This document shows positions 24,999 to 37,724 of a stretch of DNA of 64,000 bases, piece after piece. Positions within the stretch are counted from its first letter, which is position 1; each line of letters starts with the position of its first letter. The DNA comes from Rhizophagus irregularis (taxonomy: Eukaryota > Glomeromycota > Glomeromycetes > Glomerales > Glomeraceae), in NCBI RefSeq assembly GCF_026210795.1, contig NC_089448.1, positions 1,860,001 through 1,924,000 on the forward strand, in the 5' to 3' direction. Under the pieces are notes generated by a model. It did not search any database. It was not told the DNA's origin and saw only the letters and a program-made list of their open reading frames with translations. Position numbers and translations under genes: made by a program.

Positions 24999-25567
24999 TA
25001 AATAAATAACGTTTTTAAAAAAAAAAATATTTTCAATCTGAATCTGAATATTCTTCGTTCTTTCTAAAAAATTTTTTTTTTTTGAAAAAAAAAGAAAAAA
25101 AAATTCAATAAAATTGAAAATTACATTAATTATTATATTTATATAGTAAAATACCGGAATCAAACTCCGAAATGTTGAAATATGTGCGACATTGCTTAAA
25201 TCATGTTTCATGTATGTCATACGTAACATAGCGAATATTACGCCAAATAACGTGAATTTCAAACGCTTTATTAACATAAACAAGCAAAATTTTTACGTTA
25301 AATAATAAAGAAATTGTGAAAGTTTTATTATAAATGATATATAAATTATTAATATTCAGATAAAAATGCTAATAAAAAAATGATACACATTCGCTGATCT
25401 GCAGAATTGACCTAAAAAATGATCATCTTAAGTTATTATTACGGAAATGATTGACGAGGCTATACTATCACGTGTGTAGATATAACGATAATAAACGTAC
25501 GCTAAATTTCATGTATATCATCGATTATCAAGAGGAGGATCGCGGATGCTCATATGACGGCGGAATA
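24999..25567. other. Intergenic region upstream of the F-box gene
   Basis: It holds poly-A/T tracts at 25015-25100 and AT-rich DNA up to the inverted-repeat element. I see no gene. Confidence 0.4.
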
Positions 25568-25817
25568 CGGGTCTGGCTCATTTCACCGACAATCATTTCA
25601 CCGACAATTATCTCATTTCACCGACAGTTTTGAAATCCTAATCCACTTACCTAACCTAATCCAACCCTAATTTTCTTACCTAACCTTAACTTTAATCCTA
25701 AATTCCATCGGTGAGATGATTGTCGGCGAAACATTTGTCTAAATGACCCTGTCGGTGAACCGTCTGTCGGTGAGATAATTGTCGGTGAATGATTGTTAGT
25801 GAAATGAATGCGACCCG
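25568..25817. mobile_element. MITE with long inverted ends rich in TTTCACCGACAAT
   Basis: The left arm (CGGGTC..., then repeated TTTCACCGACAAT) and the right arm (ATTGTCGGTGAA..., ending GACCCG) are inverted copies around an AT-rich centre containing CCTAACCTAATCC-type repeats. A partial relative occurs at about 27180-27235 (GTGTCGGTAAAATGATTGTC). No unambiguous target duplication is visible. Confidence 0.6.
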
Positions 25818-28049
25818 TTAAGGGGTTAAGGGAAGGGTAAAGAGGGAGGATATTATCTTGATGTAATATCTAAACTCAATGTATAATTTTGTATTAGTTT
25901 GTATGTTCTTTATCATATAAATAATAAATTATTTCGTTTACCTTAAAAAAAAAAATAAACATCGATTATGATATAGATATTTGGACCAACCGTACCGTAC
26001 AGATTTTGCAAATTCGTACTAGTACCTATAATGATCCTATTATTTAAACCAAACGAATTTTTACATAAATGGATTTAATAATAGCTAAATTATTTATTTT
26101 GTAAAATACTATCAATTTACTCCAAGAAAAAAAAATATTTAATATAACTTTTATTATAATCAGATGAAATTATATCATAATATAGTTTTAGTTAAATATA
26201 AATAATTATTGGATAAGGATTACATAAAGTTTCCTCGCCTTCTCAGATTTTGATAATAAATTCATTTTACTTTAAAATCAACAATAATAAAAGTTTGTTT
26301 TTCAAATTTTTATTTAAAATATGAAATACGGTATATCTTACAACTTTACGTTAAAAAACTTACAAAAAACATGAAAAAATAGTTGCTAATTATGTTTAAT
26401 ATGTAAATAAAATTAATATCGTCTATACCGCCGTCCGTCGGTCGAATATTAAGATGATCAAGCGATGTAACTGAAATTAGATATTAAGACTTTCGGAGAT
26501 TTTCATGAGAAAAATGTTTGAAATTAAAGACTTTGGGGAAGTTAGATAAAATGAATGATTTAAGCATTAATAAAGTTAATTTAATTTGAGATTTGTGAAC
26601 ACATAATATAATGGGTTCTTTCAAATCCTATAATATGTTGGAAAATACTCTGAAACATTAATCGATCACATAATGATAGTAAATTTAGCAATTGGTATAA
26701 CAAAGAGAGCTTATTGATTTGATGGTGAAATAGAGATGTCGATCGAAGACCGATATCTCTATCTGTTCTCCCCTCCAATAACAGGATCCCGAAATATATA
26801 TATAGAAACCAGAGTCCATTCTTTCAGGGCCGGAATTAAGATAATGTCAGCCAGTATCTAAAACATATGGGCGGATTTGTTTGATATTTTTATATTATAT
26901 ATTAAATATATTTTTTTTTTATATTCTATTAATATTACATACATTTTAAAAAATTTTGACCGGAATTATCCATAAAACAGATCTACTCAGACCTCATTAT
27001 ATGTAGATCTGCGTCAACTTCCTATCATATGTGCGTTTGTGGTAAATTTTTGCATAAAAATAAAAATACTTTATTATAAAAATATTAAATATAATATTGT
27101 ACACATTAATTTCAAAAAATAATTAAAACGAAAATCTTAATTTCTTAATTTAATATCAACTAATAATTCGGTGCAAATATGAGTGTCGGTAAAATGATTG
27201 TCGGTAATGTGATTGTCGGTAATGTGAACGGGTCCCGGAATAATATCAGCAAATCGTTAGTGTTACACTGGCAATCATTTTGCAGATCATATAATCCGTT
27301 TATCACTTGATTTTCTGTTTACCCAGTGTTTACCCCTCCTCTAAAATTTAAATTTAGATAGATACCAAAAAAAGCAAAAATTTATCAATTTTTTTTAAAT
27401 CCCCCTCCCCCCTCAAAAATTTGGATATTATATAATAATATTCCCTAGATTTCTTTTTTTTTTTACTTTTTCCTCCTCCCCTTCATATTTTCAAAATTTT
27501 AATGGTAAAAAATAATTTAAAAAATTTTGTAAATTATTTTATAATACTCCTCTGGCTTTTTATTTTAATTAAGTACCCATACTCTGAACATTAGTTTAAA
27601 GTGTTGTATGATAACATGGGACCATGATTAGTTGTACATTAGTGTAACGCTTCATATAGTCAAATTTTATGTTGATCACATCATTAAAATGTAAAAAAAG
27701 GAATTTTTATTTGAATAGAAACGTCTATTCAAGCCTAACGTTTAACAAGATCCTTGATTTTATTGTTTAAAAATTTAGGCTTTATTACACTAGACTTTTT
27801 TGATAAATATACTAACTGATAAAGGCAAATAAAAAAAAAATGATGCCTTAAAAGTACCCATATGATATCATGTGTTACTACATTGATCGTCAAAATGTCG
27901 TATGGTTTTCTTTTTAGACGCTGTTTTGTAATAAAATGACTGTACTGTATAACCTACTTGCGCAAAACTTCTGTAAAATATTTTTTTATCTATAACGAAC
28001 AAATTTTATTTTTACTAGCTATATTTATTATATTTACAACAGAAATATC
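25818..28049. other. AT-rich intergenic DNA with element fragments
   Basis: A fragment at about 26823-26870 resembles 4164-4212, and 27180-27235 resembles one end of the MITE at 25568-25817. The remainder is AT-rich. I see no gene before the kinase start. Confidence 0.45.
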
Positions 28050-31000
28050 ATGTCTGACAACACCGAATTTGAAGTTATCAATAATTCAAAAGAATTATTT
28101 AATCGGATTGAAGAAGCCATTGTTACGAATCATTTTAAACAATACGAGTACAAAAATTTCAATAACATTAAAGAAATTGATTCTAGAGAATTCATAAAAG
28201 TTTATCGCGCAAGTTGGAAAAATTCAAGCCAATATGTAACGTTAAAATATTTTTTCAAACTTAACAATACTGTTGTTGAAGAAATCATTCGTGAGGTAAT
28301 TACTAAATATGATTATATACATATACTATTGATTATCATATTCTTAATATTTATACCAGATTTTAAATTATTTTTTAAAAGATTAAATTATATCGAGATG
28401 ATTATTTTCACAATAATATTATTCGCTTTCATGGGATAACAAAGTCTGAGTCAGGTATTTTATAATATTTTGTTGCAATAAAAAAAATTATGATTTAACG
28501 TATTTCTAATAAAAAAAAAAACAATTATATATATTTTTATTTTATCAGAAAATTATGATGTTGGATACTGGTTAGTAATGGAGTACGCTGATGGTGGTAC
28601 TCTTCGAAACTATCTAAAGAAAAATTTTGGTGGCCTCACTTGGGAGAATAAATACAACTTGGCATATCAGTTGACTTGTGCTGTTTTATATTTGCATGAT
28701 AAAGGAGTTGCTCATCGTGATTTGGTAATTTATTAATTATTCGATTACTGAAATTTAATATATTATTTATTAATAGTTGTTTTATAATAGCATTCTAATA
28801 GTGTATTGGTTCACCAAAATACCATAAAGTTGGCGGATTTTGGCTTGTCAAAAAGGATTAAAGAAACATTTAATTCACAATCAAATTTAGAGGATGACAT
28901 AGTTCCCTATATTGATCCAAAAATATTCAATAAACCAGGAAATAATGACAACACGACAAAATTATACACGTTAAATAAAAAAAGTGACGTTTATAGCGTT
29001 GGAATCATTTTATGGGAATTATCTAGTGGGAAACAACCTTTTTATATTGAAGGTGAACAATATGATATTAATTTGGCTGTAAAAATTTCGCAAGGTCTTA
29101 GAGAAAAAATTATTCCTGATACACCTGAAGATTATGTAAACATTTATAGCGGTAATTATATTCTAAATTTAATTGACGGTTCGCCAGTCAAGAATATTTA
29201 TTGTGCCGTTGCAGATAAAAAATTACCGTGCAACAAGATTTTTCACTTATTATTTGACCGGCAAACCATCAATTGATAACAATCATATAGTAATTTCTCT
29301 TGTTTTTAAATTTTTTTTTTTTTAGAATGTTGGAATAATGAACCTGATGATCGTCCAACAATAAAACAAATAGTTGAAAAATTAAAAGCAATTATTAAAA
29401 AATCAGATATAATAACAGAAGAAGATAATCAAACGGACAATTCAATAAATGACAATATTTTATCTAAAAAAGATTTACGTCACAGTATTTGTTATAGTAT
29501 AATAGTGGATGAATTAGTTGATGATATTTTAAAAGATATAAATGAAGGAAAAGAATTGAAAGTAGATATTCTCAATTATAAGTATAATATAAATTTACAA
29601 GAATTTTATAATTGGTTATCAAATAATCAAACATATTCAAAATCTATTTTTTTACTTGGCTATTTTAATTTTTATGGAATAATAATAAGTAAAAATTATG
29701 AAAATGCGTTTAAATTATTTATTAATGCTTTAGAACAAAATAATACATTAGCACAATATTTTATTGGAATATGTTATCAATATGGATATGGAATTATAAA
29801 AAATGAAAAATTATCTTTTGAACATTATAAAAATGTAGCTAGTAATAAAAATTACCCTGCAGGAAAATTTAAAATTGGTTATTTTCATGAAAATGGTATG
29901 GGTACTGTAAAAAATATCAAACTAGCTATTTATTGGTATGAAAAAGCAGCCAATTTAGGAAATGGAAAAGCTCAAAATAATCTTGCTCTAATGTATAAAA
30001 ATGGTGTAGGTTTTGATAAAAATTATAGCAAAGCTATTGAATTATATCAGAAAGCAGCAAATTTAGGTATTACTAGTGCTCAATATAATCTTGCTCTAAT
30101 GTATGAAAATGGTGAAGGTGTTAATAAAGATTATAATAAAGCCGTTGAATTATACCAGAAAGCAGCCGATTTAGGAAGTAGTAATGCTCAAAATAATCTT
30201 GCTTTGATGTATGAAAATGGAAAAGGTGTTAATAAAGATTATAATAAAGCTATTGAATTATATCAGAAAGCAACAAATTTAGGAAATGTTACCGCTCAAT
30301 ATAATCTCGCTATAATGTATGAGGGTGGTAAAGGTGTTAATAAAGATTATAATAAAGCTATCGAATTATATCAGAAAGCAGCAGATTTAGGAAATATTAA
30401 CGCTCAATATAATCTTGCTGTAATTTATAAAAATGGAGAAGGTGTTGATAAAGACTATAAAAAAGCTATTTATTGGTATGATAAAGCAGCTAATTTAGGA
30501 GATAGCACTTCTCAACTTAATCTTGCTATAATGTATGAAAATGGGAAAGGTGTAGATAAAGATTATAAAAAAGCCATTTATTGGTATGAAAAAGCAGCCG
30601 ATTCAGGAAATAGTATTTCTCAATACAATCTTGCTATAATATATGAAAATGGAATAGGTGTCAATAAAGATCATAGTAAAGCCATTGAATTATATCAGAA
30701 AGCAGCAAATTTAGGAAATAGTAACGCCCAAAATAATCTTGCTATAATGTATGAAAATGGAATAGGAGTTGATAAAAATTATAAAAAAGCCATTGAATTA
30801 TATCAAGAAGCAGCAGATTTAGGGTGTATTAGCGCTCAATATAATCTTGCTCTAATATACCAAAATGGGAAAGGTATTAATAAAGATTATAATAAAGCTA
30901 TTGAATTATATCGGAAAGCAGCAAATTTAGGAAATATTAGTGCTCTATATAATCTTGCCATAATGTATGAAGATGGAAAAGGCGTTAATAAAGATTATAA

Positions 31001-33581
31001 TAAAGCCACGGAGTTATATCAAAAAGCAGCAAGTTTAGGAAGTATTAGTGCTCAAAACAACCTTGCTTTAATGTATGAAAATGGAAAAGGTGTTGATAGA
31101 GATTATAGTAAAGCTATTTATTGGTATGAAAAAGCAGCAAAATCAGGATGTATTAATTCTCAATATAATCTTGCCATAATGTACGAGAGTGGAAAAGGTG
31201 TTAATAAAGATTATAATAAAGCCGTTGAATTATATCATAAAGCAGCTGATTTAGGAAGTATTAGCGCACAATATAATCTTGCTCAAATATATAAGAATGG
31301 AGAAAGTGCTAATAGAGATTATAAAAAAGCTATTTATTGGTATGAAAAAGCAGCCAATTTAGGCGATATTACATCTCAACTTAATCTTGCTATAATGTAT
31401 GAAAATGGAGAAGGTATTGATAGAGATTATAAAAAAGCTATATATTGGTACGAAAAAGCAGCTCATTCAGGAAATAGTATAGCTCAATATAATCTTGCTA
31501 TATTATATAAAAATGGAAAAGGTGTTAGTATAGATTATAAAAAAGCTATTCATTGGTATGAAAAAGCAGCCGATTCAGGAGATAATATTGCTCAATATAA
31601 TCTAGCTTTAATGTATAAAAGTGGAGAAGGTGTTGATAAAGATTATATAAAAGCTATTTATTGGTATGAAAAAGCAGCCAATTCAGGAGATATTATTGCC
31701 CAATATAATCTTGCTTTAATGTATGAATATGGAAAAGGTGTTGATAAAGATTTTAAGAAAGCTATTTATTGGTATGAGAAAGCGGCTAATCTAGGAGACA
31801 ATATTTCTCAGTATAATCTTGCTTTAATGTATGAAAATGGAAAAGGTGTTGATAAAGATTATAACAAAGCTATTGAATTATATCAGAAAGCGGCTAATTT
31901 ATGTAGTAATAGTGCTCAAAATGATCTTGCTTCAATATATGAAGATAATAACAAAGTTGTTGAATTATATCAAAAAGAAGCAAATTTGGGAAGTAGCAGT
32001 GCACAGTATAACCTTGCTATAATATACAAATATGGAAAAGGAGTTGATAAAGATTATAAAAAAGTTATTTATTGGTATGAAAAAGCTGCCAATTTAGGAA
32101 ATATAATTGCTCAATATAATCTTGCTTTAATATATGAAAATGGAAAAGATGTTGATAAAGATTATAAAAAAGCTGCTTTTTGGTATAATAAAGCAGCTAA
32201 TATGGGAGATAGAGTTTCTCAATATAATCTTGCTATAATGTATGAAAATGGAAAAGGTGTTAATAAAGATTATAAAAAGGCCGTTGAATTGTATCAGAAA
32301 GCAGCCGATTTAGGAGATAATAGTGCTCAAAATAATCTTGCCCTGATGTATGAAAATGGAAAAGGTGTTGATAAAAATTACAAGAAAGCCATTGAATTAT
32401 ATCGAAAAGCAGCAAATTTAGGAAGTATTAATGCTCAATATAATCTTGCTTTAATGTATGAAACTGGGAAAGGTGTTGATAAAGATTATAATAAAGCCGT
32501 TAGATTATACCAAAAAGCAGCAAATTTAGGAAATAGTAATGCACAAAATAATCTTGCTTTGATGTATGAAAACGAGAAGGGCGTTGATAGGGATTACAAA
32601 AAAGCTGTTTATTGGTATGAAAAAGCCACTAATTTAGGAAGTATTAATGCTCAATATAATCTTGCTATCTTATATGAAACTGGGAAAGGTGTTGATAAAG
32701 ATTATAATAAAGCCATTGAATTATATCAGAAGGCGGCTGATTTAGGAAATATTAATGCTCATTATAACCTTGCTCTGATGTATGAAAATGGAAAAGGCGT
32801 TAAGAAAGACTATAATAAAGCCATTGAATTATATCAAAAAGCAGTAGATTTAGGAAGTATTAGTGCTCAAAATAACCTTGCTATAATTTATGAAAATGGA
32901 AAAGGCGTTGATAAAGATTATAATAAAGCCATTGAATTATATAATAAAGCAGCAAGTTTAGGAAATATCAATGCTCAAAATAATCTTGCTTTAATGTATA
33001 ATAGTGGAAAAGGTGTTAATAAAGATTATAAAAAAGCTATTGGATTGTTTGAAAAAGCGGCAAATTTAGGAAGTATTATTGCTCAATATAATCTTGCTAT
33101 AATGTATGAAAATGGTAAAGGTACTAGTAAAAATTATAAAAAAGCTATAGAGTGGTATGAAAAAGCAGCCAATTCAGGAAATACTGGTGCTCAATATAAT
33201 CTTGCCATGATGTATGAAAATGGAAAAGGTATTAATAAAGATTATAAAAAAGCCATTTCTTGGTATGAAAAAGCAGCTAATTTAGGAAGTAGTGTTGCTC
33301 AAAATAAACTTGCGATTATATATGAAAATGGGAAAGGTGTTGATAAGGATTATAATAAAGCCGTTGAACTATACCAAAAAGCAGCAAATTTAGGAAATAG
33401 CAAAGCTCAATATAAACTTGCTGAAATATATGAAAATGGAAAAGGTGTTAATAAGGATATAAATCAAGCAATATATTGGTATAAAAAATCTGCCAATCAA
33501 GGTAACCAAGTTGCTCAAGATAAGTTAAAATTACCTAAAATTAGGAATAGAGGAAAGAAGAATCCATGTATAATAAATTGA
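28050..33581 (+). CDS. TKL-like protein kinase fused to ~35 Sel1 repeats (1703 aa, 5 exons)
   Basis: Exons 28050-28295, 28382-28454, 28549-28724, 28791-29151 and 29326-33581 join in frame (5112 nt). The kinase domain spans about residues 38-310. Lys66 is the VAIK-type lysine (YVTLK), the catalytic loop is HRDLHSN (Asp164, Asn168), and DFG is at 181-183. The closing CWNNEPDDRPTIKQIVEKL is typical of the TKL kinases expanded in Rhizophagus. The glycine-rich loop has decayed (IDSREFIKVYRASW, no GXGXXG), so activity is uncertain. After a linker, about residues 428-1690 are near-perfect 36-residue Sel1 repeats (AQYNLALMYENGKGV...), a solenoid that scaffolds partners. Repeat 21 is short. The exon 2 to exon 3 join restores the classical IIRFHG...YWLVMEYADGG sequence, which supports this model. 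An AATAAA lies just after the stop, at about 33584. Confidence 0.85.
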
Positions 33582-33653
33582 AAATAAAGACATTTCTTTT
33601 GATTTTTTAAAATGTGCAGTTTTATGCTTTTATAATTATTGATATCTTCTACG

Positions 33654-34000
33654 GGGATCTGTACAAAATACCGAAACTTGAAACCCAACAGTACATTATC
33701 CGAACTCTAAATTTCGAAATGACAAAATCTCAAAATGCCATAATCCTGAATTGTCAAAATCCCGAATTGTCATAATCCCAAATTTTATAATCCCGACAAT
33801 ATATATATATATATATACCCCCATAATATTGATTTTCTTTCTTTTATTAATAAATTTCAAGATTTTTCGTTTCGGTAATTTGAATTTCGGGATTATGAAG
33901 TGTCGGGCTTATGAAATGTCGGGATTTTGCCATTTCGAGATTTAGAGTTCGGGATAATGTACTGTCAGGTTTTCGAGTTTCGGGATTTCATACCAAACTC
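33654..34000. mobile_element. TIR element with 8-bp target duplication, hAT-like (347 bp)
   Basis: Long inverted ends (left GGGATCTGTACAAAATACCG; right end reading inward GAGTTTGGTATGAAATCCCG) continue as imperfect arms of about 90 bp full of ATCCCGAA motifs. The direct repeat CTTCTACG flanks it at 33646-33653 and 34001-34008. A duplication of 8 bp is characteristic of hAT transposons. It has no coding capacity. A larger relative lies at 59400-60230. Confidence 0.72.
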
Positions 34001-34008
34001 CTTCTACG

Positions 34009-35501
34009 TTCATGAGCTATATGAATAGTTTTCGGATTCTGTATTCCCTATAAACAAATTCTAGAAAAATTCCGATAAATGATCATTCTAGTTTTTATTC
34101 CGATAAGACTTTTCAAAACTCCTCTTTCATTAAATGGAGTACACACCCTCCCATAATCAAACGCAAATATTCCCTCATCAATTACATGAATTTGTAAAGA
34201 ATCATTATCATTCCAACTATTCATAAATGCTAATCCGAAGAAACTCAGACGTGGTCATTTTTCTGGAAAATTTTTTATAGGGATTCTGATATGCCTTCAA
34301 TTTTGTTCAGTAGTAATCTACCCGTAATCTTCTAATCTTACTTAATTGACCTATAATCTGGTAATTTTTTATTTGGCAATTAGCACGATTATTTAAAGCA
34401 GCGTCTGCGGTGATTGTAATTGTTATACAAAAATTATATTTCACACCGCGGTGTTCAACATCACAGTTATATGGTTTATGTATTTTTTTATTTGTTACCC
34501 TAACTTTTTATTCTATATTATTAATAGTCTAGCTGAGCTGATTCTATTAATTTAATAATTATATTTCACATCAAAGTACTTAATGCTGCAGCATATACTT
34601 CACTTGCTTATATTTTATAAGTTTTGATTTTTTTTTATTTCGCAACATTTCTAGTACAAAAAAAAATATATTCAAATTCTTTTTTCTGACCACTTTCAAG
34701 GGTGCTGAACAATTTTTATTAGTACAACTTGTCTAGTTTAGGCTATAGTTTTTGTGAAATCACATACTATACCAGTGGGTGTTTTAGTAAAGTCGTTACA
34801 AGTGCCGCCCGTTATAACAAAATTTTTCTAATTGTCTCCGTAATGAGATCTATTATGATTTAGTACAGTATATAACGACATCAAAGGAATCCAAAAAATG
34901 GTATGTCATTATACAATAATATGTCTTTATAACGAGATATCGTTATAACTGTATTTAATAAAAATTTTATATATAATTTGATATTTGTTGGATTACAGCT
35001 TATAACTTTGTACTGTTAGGGTTAGGTTATCTGTAGTGTTACTATGCCCTATAAAAAATCTGCATACGTTTTTAATATGTTTTTATATAGGGATAAACGT
35101 AATAAACATATAATAAACGTACAATAAACGATTAAACGTACAATAGTATTTATGTATTGAAAAAAAGATACGGAAAAAAATACGTGATACGGAAATCTGT
35201 CCAATTCTGTATTCAGTACAAAATTACGGTTTATATACGTTTTGTATGCTGAATATTTCGGAATAAACACGTTTTATCAGTATGTTATACACATATTTTT
35301 ATACATTTATATAGAATTTATACGATTTTAATACATTTTTTAAACACTAAATTATATTTATAAATTTTAATAATACATTTTATTAAATCAAATATAAATA
35401 AACAAAAAAAAGAAATGTAAGAACGTTTCTTTAATTCAATTGAAAGACAAACTCCCTCCTATATAGTATCTACAGTAACTAGAAAACGGGAACCGTTGTA
35501 A
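34009..35501. other. AT-rich intergenic DNA
   Basis: I see no gene. About 35050-35280 contains TACG-rich sequence resembling the LINE 5' flank and its relatives near 9530-9610. Confidence 0.4.
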
Positions 35502-35628
35502 GTCCAGAGCGAAAAACTAAAATTTGCGATTTCATTTGGCGACGATCACGTGGCAGACAGAGAAATTCACGTGATCGTTTTTTTTTCATAGTGCGTAGAC
35601 ATATATTGTCCTTCGCTTCGCTCTGGAC
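35502..35628. mobile_element. Small inverted-repeat element (MITE), copy 2
   Basis: The ends are GTCCAGAGCGAA and TTCGCTCTGGAC. The interior (TTTGCGATTTCATT) matches the copy at 22040-22170 in reverse orientation and holds two CACGTG hexamers (35547 and 35568). Confidence 0.55.
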
Positions 35629-35639
35629 AATTAAAGCCC

Positions 35640-36490
35640 AGTAACCTAAAAAAGAAAAAAAGAAATGTTACTACGTTCCTTAAACATAAATGAACCATCT
35701 ATATAATACTTACAAGTAATTCCAGGTTCGTACAAGTCTCCAAGATCCGATATTCCTAAAAAAAGCAGCTCAGAATCATATAAATAGAAAGAAGTCCTAG
35801 CGCCCTACAATAAAGAAAAGCGAACCACTCTAGAAAATGAAAAGAGAATACCAAACCGCCCTAGAAAAACGAATCGCCTACAAAAAAGAGATCGAACCAC
35901 CTTACAAGAAAAGAAGAAAAATAGAGAAATCTGAAATGTCTTACAAAAAAAAAGTCCTTGGTATCCTACAATAAAAGAAGAGAAATTTCAGCGACTTACA
36001 GATAAAGAGTCCAATGTAATATAAAAAAAGAACCAAAAAATTTTTTTTCAAAAGACTTTTAAAAAAGGGGAAGACAAAACAACGAGGTGGAAATAAAAGA
36101 AATTTTTTTTTTAAAAAAAAAAATTAAAGGGGAACGAAATGAAAATAAAAAAAAGAAACTTTTACAATAAACAATCACGTGGTCACATGTTATGATACGG
36201 ACGAACCTAGCGTCGCCTCCAAAAAATGGTAGCCGGATTAATTTTGCCGGTTCTTTAGAATTAGGGTTATGACTAGAGGTAAGGGATTAGGATTAGGATT
36301 AGGGACATCCATAATATTATATAAACCGGCAAAATGAATACCATTTTTTGGAGGCGACGCTAGGTAGTTTTATGATACGGGAATGATGATAAAATTATTT
36401 TTAAAAAATGAAGTTTAAAAATTCAATATAAATTCCGTATCCGTATACATTGAATTTTTTTAAAAACCTTCAAAAATGAATTGCATATGA
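35640..36490 (-). mobile_element. Internally deleted LINE derivative, reverse orientation
   Basis: Read on the minus strand, 36490-36170 matches the LINE 5' flank (9595-9790), and 36160-35700 matches the LINE 3' UTR (A/T hairpin units, then CCTAC-A-tract units). No ORF1 or ORF2 lies between them. It is therefore a short derivative joining both ends of the element, and it is itself interrupted by the small element at 36201-36369. Boundaries are approximate. Confidence 0.5.
36201..36369. mobile_element. MITE inserted in the LINE derivative, 11-bp target duplication
   Basis: A perfect 26-bp inverted repeat lies at 36206-36231 and 36339-36364 (CCTAGCGTCGCCTCC... and its complement). The direct repeat TTATGATACGG flanks the element at 36190-36200 and 36370-36380. 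The related sequence near 9747-9755 has the site only once, as expected of an empty site. A duplication of 9-11 bp points to a MULE-type mobiliser. The interior includes (GGATTA)n-like repeats. Confidence 0.7.
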
Positions 36491-37596
36491 AATTTACGGA
36501 ATTGTGATACGTAACATTTCCATCATTCACAAGGTTTAGCCAAAATATTATCAACTTAGCAACCTGAGAAATAAAGATGACATCAAGCGGGTGATTATAG
36601 TCAAGTTCAACTATAAAGATTATGACTTGATTGGCTAGCACGACTCTTGCGTTTTAGTTTTAGTACTACGGTAGGTATCGGCATTGTTGCGAGACAAAAG
36701 CATATTTAGTTTAATGTTTTGACGGGTTATTTGTCAAAAAAGTTGAACATCGTTAGAGGGATTTTGTGATTATCATATGTTGGATTTCAAAAAGCCTTGT
36801 CCATGTGAATTCCTTTTTCTTGTAAAACCATAAAATGATACTTACCACAATGACAAAACAATCCACATAAATCAAAATGTTTTAGAGACGGATTATTTAC
36901 GGTATATATAAATAAGGTATCAAGTTTACGACGAGTTGCATCACGAGTAATCAAAAGTCAATTTTTTCATGTTTTATAGTTCCAATAATTTTTTCACGAA
37001 TAATTTGAGTAATTATATTTGATTTTCAACAACATATAATTATACAATATTATTTTTATTTAGTTTTGATATATATACAAATAAAGTATAACTTCTTGCA
37101 TAAAATTAATTACTGTGTTTAGAATAAGGATGAATCAGACTATGTGAATTTCAGTATTAGTACAAAAGGTAAAAAAATTAACTACAAGTATCAGTATATA
37201 CTGTATATCACGCAATTTTTGAAATCAATCCTATAATTGTTAGATCATATACAGTATATAATATATATAATATAAGGTTTTATAAGTGTAACTACTGTAA
37301 CAAAAAGAAAAAAATATGAAAGCTTCCAATAAAATGTTTATTTTCCATAATAAAAACTAAAAAAGAAAAGATGGTAGTTAACTAGCTTCAAATATAATTA
37401 ATAATCGTAAAAAACGAAGCGAATTTCTAAATCAACGTGTAATATATAATGCATGTGAATTTAAGCAAAAAAAAAGGAAGATGAAAGACATTTCCCATTT
37501 GGAGGCTAATCAAAGGTTGTAAGAAATTGAAAAAAGGAAAGTCAAAGAAAAGAGATTAGTCTTCGTTTTCCATCAGATGTTATTTAATAAGTTTTA
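36491..37596. other. AT-rich intergenic DNA
   Basis: I see no gene; open frames here are short and without domains. Confidence 0.4.
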
Positions 37597-37599
37597 TTA

Positions 37600-37721
37600 G
37601 TCCGAAGTGGACTATATATTTCTACGTTTGATGACGTCATATCCGGATGTCCAGCTCATCTCAGAAACTGAACCTATATTCCTTAGATGACAGAATTTGT
37701 AATTTAACCACTACTTCGGAC
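37600..37721. mobile_element. 122-bp MITE with TTA target duplication (PIF/Harbinger-like)
   Basis: GTCCGAAGTGG at 37600-37610 is the inverted partner of CCACTACTTCGGAC at 37708-37721 (one-base offset). TTA flanks it on both sides (37597-37599 and 37722-37724). A TWA duplication is typical of PIF/Harbinger elements. Confidence 0.55.
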
Positions 37722-37724
37722 TTA

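Noticed and set aside
24957-25283. N-terminal extension of the F-box gene containing poly-Tyr
   Set aside because: It comes from translation of an (ATT)n microsatellite. The F-box begins at the next ATG (24956), so the upstream part is taken as leader.
27958-28197. 79-codon plus-strand ORF over the kinase start
   Set aside because: It overlaps kinase exon 1 in another frame and has no independent support.
29152-29279. Reading the kinase ORF on to its stop at 29276 as a separate truncated kinase
   Set aside because: Using GT at 29152 and AG at 29325 restores the conserved CWNNEPDDRPT end of the kinase domain in frame with the Sel1 part.
36240-36306. Possible telomere-like repeat (GGATTA/TTAGGG)
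   Set aside because: Only a few imperfect units, located inside a MITE, not a telomeric array.
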